A stretch of DNA of 32,877 nt from Chitinophaga pinensis (lineage in GTDB: Bacteria > Bacteroidota > Bacteroidia > Chitinophagales > Chitinophagaceae), in the NCBI GenBank assembly GCA_945865645.1, contig CAMBEI010000026.1, positions 1-32,877 on the forward strand, given 5' to 3'. Of the stretch, positions 25,908-32,877 are shown in pieces. Below the pieces are notes generated by a model. The model was not told the DNA's origin, did no database searches, and was given only the letters and a program-made list of their open reading frames with translations. The position numbers were made by a program, and so were the translations under genes. How positions within the stretch are numbered: position 1 is the first letter of the stretch; every line of letters begins with the position of its first letter.

Positions 25908-27674
25908 TTGAAAAAATTATTTTTTCATATCTTTTTCATAATATCTGTCATTACTGCTAATGGACAATATTACTTACGTGGTGAAATAAAGGATGAAAAA
26001 AATCAACCACTTCAAAATGTTAAGATTCTCTTACATTCAAATAACAGTTTTTATTTTACCGGCTTTAATGGAGGATTTGGAATTATCGTTAACTCATTAT
26101 TTGATTCAATAACTGTAAGTTTGGATGGGTATGAACCTAAATTAATAAAAGTAAATTGTGAGCAATGGCAGTATATTAATTTAAAAACTTTACCTTCCAA
26201 TAGTAACAGCAATAAGCATAAACTTATCTCTGTCACTAAAAACTTAGATCAAACTTCCAAGAAGCGCTGGTTTATAGATAAAGAAACTTATTTTCAATTG
26301 GTTGAAAATGAATTTGTAAATGCTAATAAATTTCCAAATATCGGATTTTCATTAAATGTAAATAAGGCCTCATACAGTAATGTGCGTCGTTTTCTAAACA
26401 CAAAAAGCATTGTTCCTCCCGATGCAGTTAGAATTGAGGAACTTATTAATTATTTTAATTTGCATTATCGGGAACCAATAAAAAATGATGTTTTTAGATT
26501 TGAATCACAACTTAGCTCTTGTCCTTGGGATACATTAAAGCAGTTATTTTTTTTAAATATCAACGCAAAGAAATTAGATCTGAGGATGATACCTCCAGGT
26601 AATTTCGTTTTTTTAATAGATGCTTCAGGAAGTATGGATACGCCTAATAGCCTGCCTTTATTAAAGGCGGCTTTTCAAATGTTTGTAAAAAATCTTCGCG
26701 CTATTGATACCATTTCTATTGTTGTTTATGGAGGTACTGTTGGTGTATGGTTGCAACCTACTGGTGGAAACGAGAAAGAAAAAATACTTAAGTCTATTGA
26801 AGAATTAACTGCTAGTGGAGATACCAATGGGGAAGCTGCAATTATGACTGCGTATGCGCTTGCTAGAAGTACGTTTAAAAAAGGTGCAAGCAATAGGGTT
26901 ATACTAGCTACTGATGGAGATTTTAATGTGGGACTAGCCTCTGAGAAATCTTTAGAAGAATTAATAATTAAAGAAAAGCAGGGAGGTATTTATCTTACCT
27001 GCTTAGGTGTTGGAAGGGGAAATCTTAAGGATTCGAAACTAGCAACCCTTGCTAAATATGGCAATGGTAATTATGCTTATCGTGATAATATGAATGAAGC
27101 AGAAAAAGTGTTAATTAAAGAATTAACACAAACCTTTTATTCAGTGGCAGATGATGTATTTATATATTTAAAATTTAATGGAAATCTTGTAAATGAATAT
27201 CGATTAATTGGATTTGATAATAAGCGTGATGCTATTTTGGATACTACTATTGATATAGACGGAGGGGAAATTGGTAGTGGTAATAGTGTATTAGCAATTT
27301 TTGAACTTGTGCCAACAAATAATCAGTTGTTTAAAAATGAGTTATCGCAAAAAGAAATTATTGCAGGTATCGAAATGCGTTACAGTCTTTTAAATGATAC
27401 CTCCCATTTAGTTTTATCAAATTATTCCTTGGCTAATTTTACTGAGTTTAAAAATATAGACAAGGATTTACAATTTGCCACGGCGGTTGCTATGTTTGCG
27501 CTAAAAATAAAACAATCTAAATATATAAAATTGGTAAATTGGGCAGATATACAAAAAATTGCATTTGAATCGTATAATCAAAGTAGTTATTTACAAAGCG
27601 AATTTTTGCAATTAATAACTAAAGCACAAGAGATTTATAATCCAAAAAAACAAAGAAAGAATAGAAAGGATTAA
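25908..27674 (+). CDS. Secreted VWA-domain protein (YfbK/DUF3520 type)
   Basis: The 588-residue exported protein has this layout: signal peptide (1-19, ending ITANG); a carboxypeptidase-regulatory-like beta domain (about 20-70, [18 protein letters not shown]); a VWA-N-terminal domain (about 120-190, [25 protein letters not shown]); a VWA domain with a complete MIDAS motif DASGSMD at about 238 and TDGDFNVG; and a C-terminal DUF3520-like region ([26 protein letters not shown]). VWA domains bind partner proteins through a metal ion. An in-frame TTG at 25881 gives nine extra residues ahead of the signal peptide; the TTG at 25908 gives [10 protein letters not shown], a proper signal, so I use it. 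It converges on dnaJ with overlapping stops. The partner is unknown. Confidence 0.9.
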   Translation: MKKLFFHIFFIISVITANGQYYLRGEIKDEKNQPLQNVKILLHSNNSFYFTGFNGGFGIIVNSLFDSITVSLDGYEPKLIKVNCEQWQYINLKTLPSNSNSNKHKLISVTKNLDQTSKKRWFIDKETYFQLVENEFVNANKFPNIGFSLNVNKASYSNVRRFLNTKSIVPPDAVRIEELINYFNLHYREPIKNDVFRFESQLSSCPWDTLKQLFFLNINAKKLDLRMIPPGNFVFLIDASGSMDTPNSLPLLKAAFQMFVKNLRAIDTISIVVYGGTVGVWLQPTGGNEKEKILKSIEELTASGDTNGEAAIMTAYALARSTFKKGASNRVILATDGDFNVGLASEKSLEELIIKEKQGGIYLTCLGVGRGNLKDSKLATLAKYGNGNYAYRDNMNEAEKVLIKELTQTFYSVADDVFIYLKFNGNLVNEYRLIGFDNKRDAILDTTIDIDGGEIGSGNSVLAIFELVPTNNQLFKNELSQKEIIAGIEMRYSLLNDTSHLVLSNYSLANFTEFKNIDKDLQFATAVAMFALKIKQSKYIKLVNWADIQKIAFESYNQSSYLQSEFLQLITKAQEIYNPKKQRKNRKD

Positions 27675-28843
27675 GAAAACATTTCCCGAACCTTATCAAA
27701 AAAAGATTTGTCACTTTTTTCTGGTTTAGGTTTAAAATTTTCTGACTCTTGTAGTTTTTCTAATATTTCTTTTTCGGCTGTTGTAACATGTTGGGGCGTC
27801 CATACATTTATTTGAATTAGCTGGTCGCCTTTTTCATAGCTGTTTACATTAGGAAAGCCTTTGCCTTTAAGTCTGAATATTTTTCCACTTTGTGTACCAG
27901 CAGGGATTTTAATTTTTGCTCTACCATCAATAGTAGGTACTTCTATTTGGGTGCCAAAAACTGCGTCGGGTATAGATATATGAAGATCCAAGGCAACATT
28001 TAATCCATCCCGATGTAATTGAGGGTGCGATTCTTCTTCAATTAACACAATTAAATCTCCGGATGATCCTCCACGTTCTCCAGCATTTCCTTTACCACTA
28101 AGACTTAATTGCATACCTTCTTGTACGCCTGCGGGAATATCAATAGTTACTGTTTCTTCGCCATAAACTCTGCCATCGCCTTTGCAGGCGGTACATTTAT
28201 GTGTAACGGTACTTCCTTCGCCATTACACGTAGGGCAGGTAGTAACAGTCTGCATCTGACCTAAAAAAGTATTCTGTACGCGTTTTACTTGCCCGCTTCC
28301 ACCACAGGTTCCACAATTTTGAACACTATTTTTATCTTTTGCACCGCTTCCATTACAAGTGTTACAATGCACATATTTTTTTACTTTGATGGTTTTTTGA
28401 GCTCCTTTTGCAATTTCTTCAAAATTTAATTTTATTTTAACCCTAAGGTTACTGCCACGTGTACCTCTAGATCTTCCGCCGCCTGAGCTACGTCGGCCAT
28501 TTCCACCACCAAAAAAACTTCCAAACGGACTTTCATCACCAAAAATATCGCCAAACTGACTAAAAATATCTTCCATATTCATTCCACCTCCACCACTATA
28601 TCCACCTCCTCTGCTAGCACTGGAAGACTGGTGTCCAAATCTATCATACTGAGCACGTTTATCGGTATCGCTTAAAATTTCGTACGCCTCTGCAGCTTCT
28701 TTAAATTTTTCTTCTGCAGGTTTATCGCCAGGGTTTCTATCAGGATGATATTGCATGGCAACTTTGCGGTAAGCCTTTTTTATTTCATCTTGAGAAGAAG
28801 ATTTGGCAACACCCAGTACTTCGTAAAAATCTTTTTTCGACAT
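27671..28843 (-). CDS. dnaJ: Molecular chaperone DnaJ
   Basis: This is the J-domain co-chaperone that stimulates DnaK ATPase and binds unfolded protein. In 390 residues: the J domain with HPD at 33-35; a long Gly/Ser/Arg-rich linker (about 70-130, including an [16 protein letters not shown] stretch); a zinc-finger domain with four CxxCxGxG repeats ([32 protein letters not shown]); and two beta-sandwich substrate domains. All four repeats are intact, so it is a full type I DnaJ. It follows grpE by 71 bp in one operon; dnaK lies elsewhere. Its stop codon overlaps that of the VWA gene on the opposite strand. Confidence 0.97.
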   Translation of the reverse strand: MSKKDFYEVLGVAKSSSQDEIKKAYRKVAMQYHPDRNPGDKPAEEKFKEAAEAYEILSDTDKRAQYDRFGHQSSSASRGGGYSGGGGMNMEDIFSQFGDIFGDESPFGSFFGGGNGRRSSGGGRSRGTRGSNLRVKIKLNFEEIAKGAQKTIKVKKYVHCNTCNGSGAKDKNSVQNCGTCGGSGQVKRVQNTFLGQMQTVTTCPTCNGEGSTVTHKCTACKGDGRVYGEETVTIDIPAGVQEGMQLSLSGKGNAGERGGSSGDLIVLIEEESHPQLHRDGLNVALDLHISIPDAVFGTQIEVPTIDGRAKIKIPAGTQSGKIFRLKGKGFPNVNSYEKGDQLIQINVWTPQHVTTAEKEILEKLQESENFKPKPEKSDKSFFDKVREMFS

Positions 28844-28914
28844 TTTTTATTCTTGGTATTTATAAAACTAATTTCAATTGTTTACTACAGTTATAAATTG
28901 GAGAAAAGGGTTAT

Positions 28915-29463
28915 TTATTTTCCCACAACAACTTTTGCAAAACGTATTATTTTATTATTAAGATAGTAGCCTTTTTCAATTTCATCAACTACCTTACCTT
29001 TCATTTTGTCGGACACTTCCATTTCGGTAATGGCCTCATGTTTTTCTACTTCAAATTCAGTAGCTATACTTTCCATTGCAGTTAGTCCTCTTGCTTGCAA
29101 GGTATTTCTTAGTTTATTAAATACGAGAATAATGCCTTCTTTTTGAACTGCAATATCATCTATTTCTTTTAATTGCTTTTCGGCTCTATCGCAATCGTCC
29201 ATTACTTCAAGCAAGGAGATAATTACATCCTTTCCAGCAGTTAGGCTAAGTTCGTTTTTTTCTTTTGCAGTACGACGTTTAAAATTATCGAATTCGGCAA
29301 AAAGGCGCAGATACTTATCTTTTTGTTCACTTATCTCAGCCGCTAGTTTTTGTGTAATATCTTCACCATCTGGATTGCTTAAATGAGTAATGCCGGGTAC
29401 ATCGGCATCTGCATTTATGTTAATTTCTTCGTTTTCTGGTATCATTATTTCTTTTTCTTCCAT
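28915..29463 (-). CDS. grpE: Nucleotide exchange factor GrpE
   Basis: GrpE releases ADP from DnaK. The 182 residues show an acidic, disordered N-terminus (about 1-30), a long coiled-coil helix (about 35-90, EISEQKDKYLRLFAEFDNFKRRT with the family's F-D-N-F/Y-(K/R)-(K/R)-R motif), and the C-terminal beta domain with EKHEAITEMEV and VVDEIEKGYYLNNKIIRFAKVVV, closely matching the G-Y-x-L-x-x-(R/K)-x-(I/L)-R-x-A-x-V-x-V signature. It is the first gene of the grpE-dnaJ operon. No CIRCE element is visible; a clear housekeeping-type promoter lies upstream. Confidence 0.96.
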   Translation of the reverse strand: MEEKEIMIPENEEININADADVPGITHLSNPDGEDITQKLAAEISEQKDKYLRLFAEFDNFKRRTAKEKNELSLTAGKDVIISLLEVMDDCDRAEKQLKEIDDIAVQKEGIILVFNKLRNTLQARGLTAMESIATEFEVEKHEAITEMEVSDKMKGKVVDEIEKGYYLNNKIIRFAKVVVGK

Positions 29464-29486
29464 TTTCTTATTTTAAAAATTGGTTG

Positions 29487-29516
29487 CAAAGGTACAACAG
29501 TCAAACATTTTGCCAA
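29487..29516 (-). promoter_or_regulatory. Promoter of grpE-dnaJ (TTG-19-TACCTTTG)
   Basis: On the minus strand TTG (29516-29514) is followed after exactly 19 bp by TACCTTTG (29494-29487), a full match to the Bacteroidota housekeeping promoter. The -7 box ends 23 bp before the grpE ATG. This is the best promoter in the window and suggests sigma-A-type rather than heat-shock-sigma control at this site. Confidence 0.65.
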
Positions 29517-29591
29517 TGGTTCATTTGCAGTCAAATTGGCAATTATTTGCAAATAATGTGCCCATTACTGCACTATGTCTGACACGGATGT

Positions 29592-29599
29592 TACCTTTG
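29592..29599 (+). promoter_or_regulatory. Candidate -7 box abutting the rRNA methyltransferase start
   Basis: TACCTTTG is an exact TAnnTTTG match, located between the in-frame ATG codons at 29575 and 29605. A CTG at 29568-29570 with a 21-bp spacer could be a weak -33 element. Transcripts from it would begin at or next to the ATG at 29605. Confidence 0.4.
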
Positions 29600-29604
29600 T
29601 GAGT

Positions 29605-30786
29605 ATGAAAAGCATTTTTTTGAATAAAAATATAAGTAGAAGAGTAGAATTGGGACATCCATGGATATTTGGAAATGAGGTAAATACTGGAAAAGCGCTA
29701 GATGCCGCCGCTAAACCTGGCGAAGTGGTAAATGTGTACACTTATGATAAGAAATTTATTGGCAGTGGCTATATAAATCCACAATCGCAGATTATGGTAA
29801 GGTTACTTACCCGTGATAAAGAAGAAACAATTGATGATCAGTTTTTTATTAACAGATTAAAGCGTGCCTGGGAATACAGGCAAAAAATTGGATATGCCGA
29901 AAATTGCCGTCTTATTTTTGGCGAGGCAGATGATATACCCCAATTGATTATTGATAAGTTTAATGATTATTTTATTTTGCAAACCCTGGCTTTAGGTATT
30001 GATGTATGGAAGCCTGCCATAGTTAAAGCTATTGAAACGATTTTTACCCCCAAAGGAATTTATGAACGTAATGATGTGCCTATTAGAGAACTAGAAGGGA
30101 TGGAGCAGATAAAAGGGTTTTTATCGGAAGAATTTGATACCAATATAATTATTAACGAAAATGGGGTAAAGTTTCACGTAGATATTGCCAATGGTCAAAA
30201 AACAGGATTTTTTTTAGATCAACAAGATAATCGTAGAGCTATAAAATCTATTGTAAAAAATGCGGATATACTGGGAGCTTTTTGTTATACAGGGTCTTTC
30301 GAAATATTGGCAGCTCATTATGGAGCTAAATCAGTTTTAGGACTTGATATTTCTCAGAATGCCATTGATATGAGTATTAAAAATGCTGTTTTAAATGGGT
30401 TAGAATCTATTTGTAAATTTGAATGTGTTAACGCTTTTGATGTTTTAAAAAAATGGTCAAAAGAAGGTAAACAATGGGATGTAGTTATGCTTGATCCGCC
30501 GTCTTTTACTAAGAGTAGGGCTACAATTAGTAAAGCTGTTGCAGGATATAAAGAGATTAATTTACGCGGTATGAAATTAGTTAAACCCGGAGGTTTTTTG
30601 GTAACCTCTAGTTGTACAAATTTGGTACAACCCGAACTATTTTTAGATATTATTCAACTGGCTGCAACCGATGCTAAAAGAAAAATACGACAGGTTGTAT
30701 TTAGTTCACAGTCGGCAGATCACCCAGTCATAAGAGGGCAAGAGAATACCCATTATCTGAAGTTTTTGATAGTACAGGTGTTATAA
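29605..30786 (+). CDS. Class I SAM-dependent rRNA methyltransferase (RlmI-like, PUA domain)
   Basis: This enzyme belongs to the COG1092 group, whose E. coli member RlmI methylates a 23S rRNA cytosine. Seen in 393 residues: an N-terminal PUA domain beginning SRRVELGHPWIFGNEV with GEVVNVYTYDKKFIGSGYIN; a middle RlmI-type region (LIFGEADDIPQLIIDKF, IYERNDVP); and a Rossmann domain with NGQKTGFFLDQQDNR, GAFCYTGSFEILAAHYGA, and the catalytic-loop motif VMLDPPSFTKSR, followed by TSSCTNLV with the conserved Cys. An upstream ATG at 29575 would add ten residues (MSDTDVTFVS). I prefer 29605 because a -7 box lies between the two and MKSIFL is a more natural start. The exact target base is not known. Confidence 0.92.
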   Translation: MKSIFLNKNISRRVELGHPWIFGNEVNTGKALDAAAKPGEVVNVYTYDKKFIGSGYINPQSQIMVRLLTRDKEETIDDQFFINRLKRAWEYRQKIGYAENCRLIFGEADDIPQLIIDKFNDYFILQTLALGIDVWKPAIVKAIETIFTPKGIYERNDVPIRELEGMEQIKGFLSEEFDTNIIINENGVKFHVDIANGQKTGFFLDQQDNRRAIKSIVKNADILGAFCYTGSFEILAAHYGAKSVLGLDISQNAIDMSIKNAVLNGLESICKFECVNAFDVLKKWSKEGKQWDVVMLDPPSFTKSRATISKAVAGYKEINLRGMKLVKPGGFLVTSSCTNLVQPELFLDIIQLAATDAKRKIRQVVFSSQSADHPVIRGQENTHYLKFLIVQVL

Positions 30787-30796
30787 AAATGTGCAG

Positions 30797-31141
30797 TTAT
30801 TTTACTATTTGAAATTTCCCCGACTCGATAATTTTACCTTCTTTATCTCTGAGTTGATAAACATAAATACCGCGATAAAAATCTTCTAAAGACAAATTTA
30901 TGTGAGGGAATATTTTATTAATTTCTATTAATTTTTTTCCCATAAAATTATAAATCTGCAAGGAAAAAGATTTATCATAACCATACAGAAAATCGAAATT
31001 GATTGCTGTAGTAGCAGGGATTGGATAAGGCTTTATCAGTTTTGCAATTGGATCTGCCTGTGTAGGGCTTTTTGTTTGAGCAAAAGATGTAAAACTTATT
31101 CCAACAAATAAAATTAGTATGTAAATAATTTTCTTCAACAA
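30797..31141 (-). CDS. Minimal T9SS type A sorting-domain protein
   Basis: The 114 residues have a signal peptide (about 1-21, ISFTSFAQ), a linker of about 15 residues, and then a single domain that looks like the C-terminal type A sorting signal of type IX secretion. It reads PYPIPATTAINF, followed by FSLQIYNFMGKKLIE, NLSLEDFYRGIYVYQLRD and a final strand SGKFQIVK. In ordinary substrates this domain sits behind a large cargo; here there is no cargo. It converges on the rRNA methyltransferase gene with 10 bp between the stops. Either it is a gene trimmed to its sorting tag or a small secreted protein in its own right. The usual PNP at the start of the domain reads PIP. Confidence 0.82.
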   Translation of the reverse strand: MLKKIIYILILFVGISFTSFAQTKSPTQADPIAKLIKPYPIPATTAINFDFLYGYDKSFSLQIYNFMGKKLIEINKIFPHINLSLEDFYRGIYVYQLRDKEGKIIESGKFQIVK

Positions 31142-31275
31142 AGTAAAAATAAGTAAAATGTTTTAAATATACAACTAGGGCTTTTAAGGGGGAAGTAATA
31201 TGTTAAAAAGTATCGCGTTTGATTATTTCCGCTGTTTTGTCTTGCAAGGTAAATTATAGTTCAATTTATCCATTT

Positions 31276-31297
31276 TAGGTACTTATTTAGTACTTAT
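31276..31297. repeat. 11-bp direct repeat upstream of the aquaporin gene
   Basis: TAGGTACTTAT (31276-31286) and TTAGTACTTAT (31287-31297) are head to tail and agree at 9 of 11 positions, with a period of about one helical turn. They lie about 96 bp before the aquaporin ATG and about 40 bp upstream of a -7-like TACCTTTC (31339-31346, one mismatch). This is a plausible binding site for a dimeric regulator, unproven. Confidence 0.4.
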
Positions 31298-31392
31298 CGT
31301 AAATGTTAAGGTTGTGTAAATATGTTAACAGCTTTTGCTACCTTTCACTTTAATTGGCAGGGTTAAATTTTTTAAACACAAAATTAATTATT

Positions 31393-32022
31393 ATGAATAA
31401 GTACATTACTGAATTTATTGGAACTATGTTCCTTGTATTAGTTATAGGGGTGGCAGCAATTGGCGGCGCTGCAGACGCTATGGCCCCATTAGCAATAGGC
31501 AGTATATTAATGGTTATGGTATATGCAGGCGGGCATATTTCGGGAGGTCATTATAATCCTGCAGTAACTTTAGCGGTGTTGGTTAGAGGAAAAATTGATA
31601 TGGGCGGTGCTTTAACTTATTGGATTGCCCAAATTGGTGGAGCTTTGGCAGCCTGGGCTATTGCTACATTTATTTTTGATGTAGTTGGTACAGGTGCTAG
31701 TGTTATTAAATCAACAGGACAGGGGTTGGCAGCAGAGTTTTTAGGCAGTTTTGCATTGGCTTATGTAGTATTAAATTCCGCTACAGCAAAAGGAACCAAT
31801 GGCAATAGTTTTTATGGGCTAGCAATAGGGTTTACGGTAATGGCTTGTGCATTTACTTTTGGAAGTTTTTCGGGAGGTGCATTTAATCCTTCCGTAGCTA
31901 TTGGTGCTTGTTTAATGAAAGGCTTTGCTTGGGCCGATTTGTGGATTTACTTAATTGGATGCTTAGGTGGTGGATCTTTAGCTGGTATTATTTTTAATCT
32001 AAATAATCCTGATGATAAATGA
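31393..32022 (+). CDS. Aquaporin-like channel of the MIP family
   Basis: This is a six-helix membrane channel for water or small neutral solutes, 209 residues. The first half-helix motif is complete (SGGHYNPAVTLAV, NPA at 55-57). The second reads SGGAFNPSVAIGA, so the NPA box is NPS (165-167). The position after it, where most aquaporins have the selectivity-filter arginine (NPAR), is valine. Both halves carry the GG-x-x-NP turn, so the fold is intact. The ATG at 31393 is preferred over an in-frame TTG at 31354, which would add a polar 13-residue leader before MNKYITEFIGTMFLV. It may be a member of the shorter bacterial MIP group without the filter Arg; the solute is unknown. Confidence 0.92.
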   Translation: MNKYITEFIGTMFLVLVIGVAAIGGAADAMAPLAIGSILMVMVYAGGHISGGHYNPAVTLAVLVRGKIDMGGALTYWIAQIGGALAAWAIATFIFDVVGTGASVIKSTGQGLAAEFLGSFALAYVVLNSATAKGTNGNSFYGLAIGFTVMACAFTFGSFSGGAFNPSVAIGACLMKGFAWADLWIYLIGCLGGGSLAGIIFNLNNPDDK

Positions 32023-32383
32023 ACGATTCTGTATTGCTAATATAGCATTTGTGAATGCAACTGGTTTATTGTTATCTAAACAATCTGTAAAAACAAAAAT
32101 TTATAATTTGGGTTTAATTATTTTATATTCAAAAGTAAAAGTCTAATACGATTTATTTTTTCTTTTTGAAAATATAATTTAAAATTAAACTATCTACTAG
32201 GGAAAATCATCTTATATAGTTCGGGGGTATGGTTATTAAAAAAGAGGTTTTCATTTACTATTAAAGGGATACTTTATCACTTTAATATGTACAGCAGTTA
32301 TTATGTATAACAATAGTTTTATTTTATTGGCACACAAAGGCCCCTGCGATGCGCAGGGGCCTTTTAACTAAAAATTATAACTC
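32023..32383. other. 361-bp convergent gap
   Basis: This stretch lies between the convergent aquaporin and DUF1573 genes. It contains two weak hairpins just after the aquaporin stop (TGCTAATATAGCA at 32035-32047 and GCATTTGTGAATGC at 32045-32058) and a strong terminator hairpin near its right end (separate entry). The middle is AT-rich, with no ORF or RNA gene that I can support. Confidence 0.6.
32336..32364. terminator. Bidirectional rho-independent terminator
   Basis: A perfect 13-bp stem (AAAGGCCCCTGCG with CGCAGGGGCCTTT) encloses the 3-base loop ATG. It is GC-rich in an otherwise AT-rich gap. The T-rich end on the plus strand (CCTTTT) and the A/T flank on the minus strand let it serve both the aquaporin gene (+) and the DUF1573 gene (-), whose stop is 19 bp away. 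Confidence 0.8.
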
Positions 32384-32857
32384 TTATTTAATTATTTTTT
32401 TTGATGATTTTGTTGCTTTAGCAGGAACTTCAGTTTTTTTCTTTGCTTCATTTTCTGCAACCCATTTGTCATAATCTTCAATGGCTAAAACGTCGCCAGT
32501 AATGGTAATGCTTTTTGTTTCATCAAAACCTGCAAATTTAACGGTAAGATGTTTATCAAAATGATTAGCTGCTGCTGCATTGTAGGTTGCGGTAATTGTA
32601 CCTGTTTTACCTGGTGCGATAGGAGATTTTGTGTAGTCGCCAATAGTACAACCACATGTAGGATTAGCTTGTTCAATAATTAAAGGTTCGGTTCCAATAT
32701 TTGTTACAATAAAAGTAGCTGTTGCCGGAACACTCTGTTTTATTTTTCCCAGGTCGATGGTTTCTGAAGTAAATTTAGCTACATCTGCGGTAGTTTTTTG
32801 GGCAAATAATAGGGTTGAAAAAGTAATTGTTGTTACTAATAATAATAATTTCTGCAT
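32384..32857 (-). CDS. DUF1573 exported protein
   Basis: The 157 residues have a signal peptide (about 1-19, LLFAQ). An Ig-like DUF1573 domain (about 27-122) follows, with the family pattern DLGKIKQSVPATATFIVTN, TCGCT (Cys68 and Cys70), IAPGKTGTI and a final ITGDVL strand. The C-terminus (about 130-157) is a lysine/alanine-rich tail with no sorting domain, so it is probably periplasmic. Function is unknown; the domain is very common in Bacteroidota and resembles the ASH/MSP-type Ig folds that bind other proteins. Its 5' region is cut by the window end 20 bp upstream of the ATG, so its promoter is not visible. Confidence 0.92.
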   Translation of the reverse strand: MQKLLLLVTTITFSTLLFAQKTTADVAKFTSETIDLGKIKQSVPATATFIVTNIGTEPLIIEQANPTCGCTIGDYTKSPIAPGKTGTITATYNAAAANHFDKHLTVKFAGFDETKSITITGDVLAIEDYDKWVAENEAKKKTEVPAKATKSSKKIIK

Positions 32858-32877
32858 GATAGTTTATTTTTTTTTTA

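Noticed and set aside
29464..29574. CIRCE heat-shock operator upstream of grpE
   Set aside because: No TTAGCACTC-N9-GAGTGCTAA-like inverted repeat is present; only a housekeeping promoter is seen.

Overview
The window is one gene-dense, AT-rich stretch of a Bacteroidota chromosome. The best guess is a relative of the Chitinophagaceae (order Chitinophagales). Four things point there: two different type IX secretion (T9SS) sorting domains beside a PorP/SprF protein, an ExbB-ExbD-ExbD-TonB cluster with a proline-rich TonB, promoters of the Bacteroidota type (TTG, about 19-21 bp, TAnnTTTG), and weak or absent Shine-Dalgarno sites with A-rich leaders. I see no tRNA, rRNA, CRISPR array, intact insertion sequence or prophage. 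Most of the window is core genome.

Layout. 1-679: 3' end of nuoN (respiratory complex I). 755-2035: a MacB/FtsX-type permease. 2320-5386: exbB, two exbD genes and tonB, closed by a 21-bp hairpin. 5562-6944: mnmE (tRNA wobble-uridine modification). 7154-9139, minus strand: three lipoprotein genes (YHYH protein, MORN-repeat protein, SCO-family protein) whose ends overlap; this is the least explained block. 9140-9656: a 517-bp gap holding a possible decayed ORF. 9657-10801, minus strand: Smr-domain protein and CvfB-like S1 protein. 10908-14343: DEAD-box RNA helicase and recG. 14415-19062: a 1198-residue PKD/T9SS type B surface protein followed by PorP/SprF. 19128-23368: GlcD-like FAD oxidase, a small outer-membrane barrel, a LOG-family nucleosidase (minus) and a sodium:solute symporter. 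23475-25835: O-methyltransferase, glucosaminidase with LysM domains, and hpt. 25908-27674: secreted VWA-domain protein. 27671-29463, minus strand: grpE-dnaJ. 29605-30786: rRNA methyltransferase. 30797-31141, minus strand: a tiny T9SS type A protein. 31393-32022: an aquaporin-like channel. 32384-32857, minus strand: DUF1573 protein.

How the genes fit together. The TonB system powers outer-membrane import. The PKD/PorP pair, the VWA protein, the barrel and the tiny type A protein belong to the secreted or outer-membrane layer. MnmE, the DEAD helicase, CvfB, Smr, the rRNA methyltransferase and GrpE/DnaJ are RNA, DNA or protein housekeeping. The most useful oddities are: recG has no ATG, GTG or TTG at its conserved N-terminus and apparently starts at ATT; several genes start at TTG; two promoters sit directly against the start codon and predict leaderless mRNAs; the MIP channel lacks the filter arginine; one secreted protein is almost nothing but a sorting domain; and the YHYH-MORN-SCO lipoprotein trio looks like a candidate envelope metal module.
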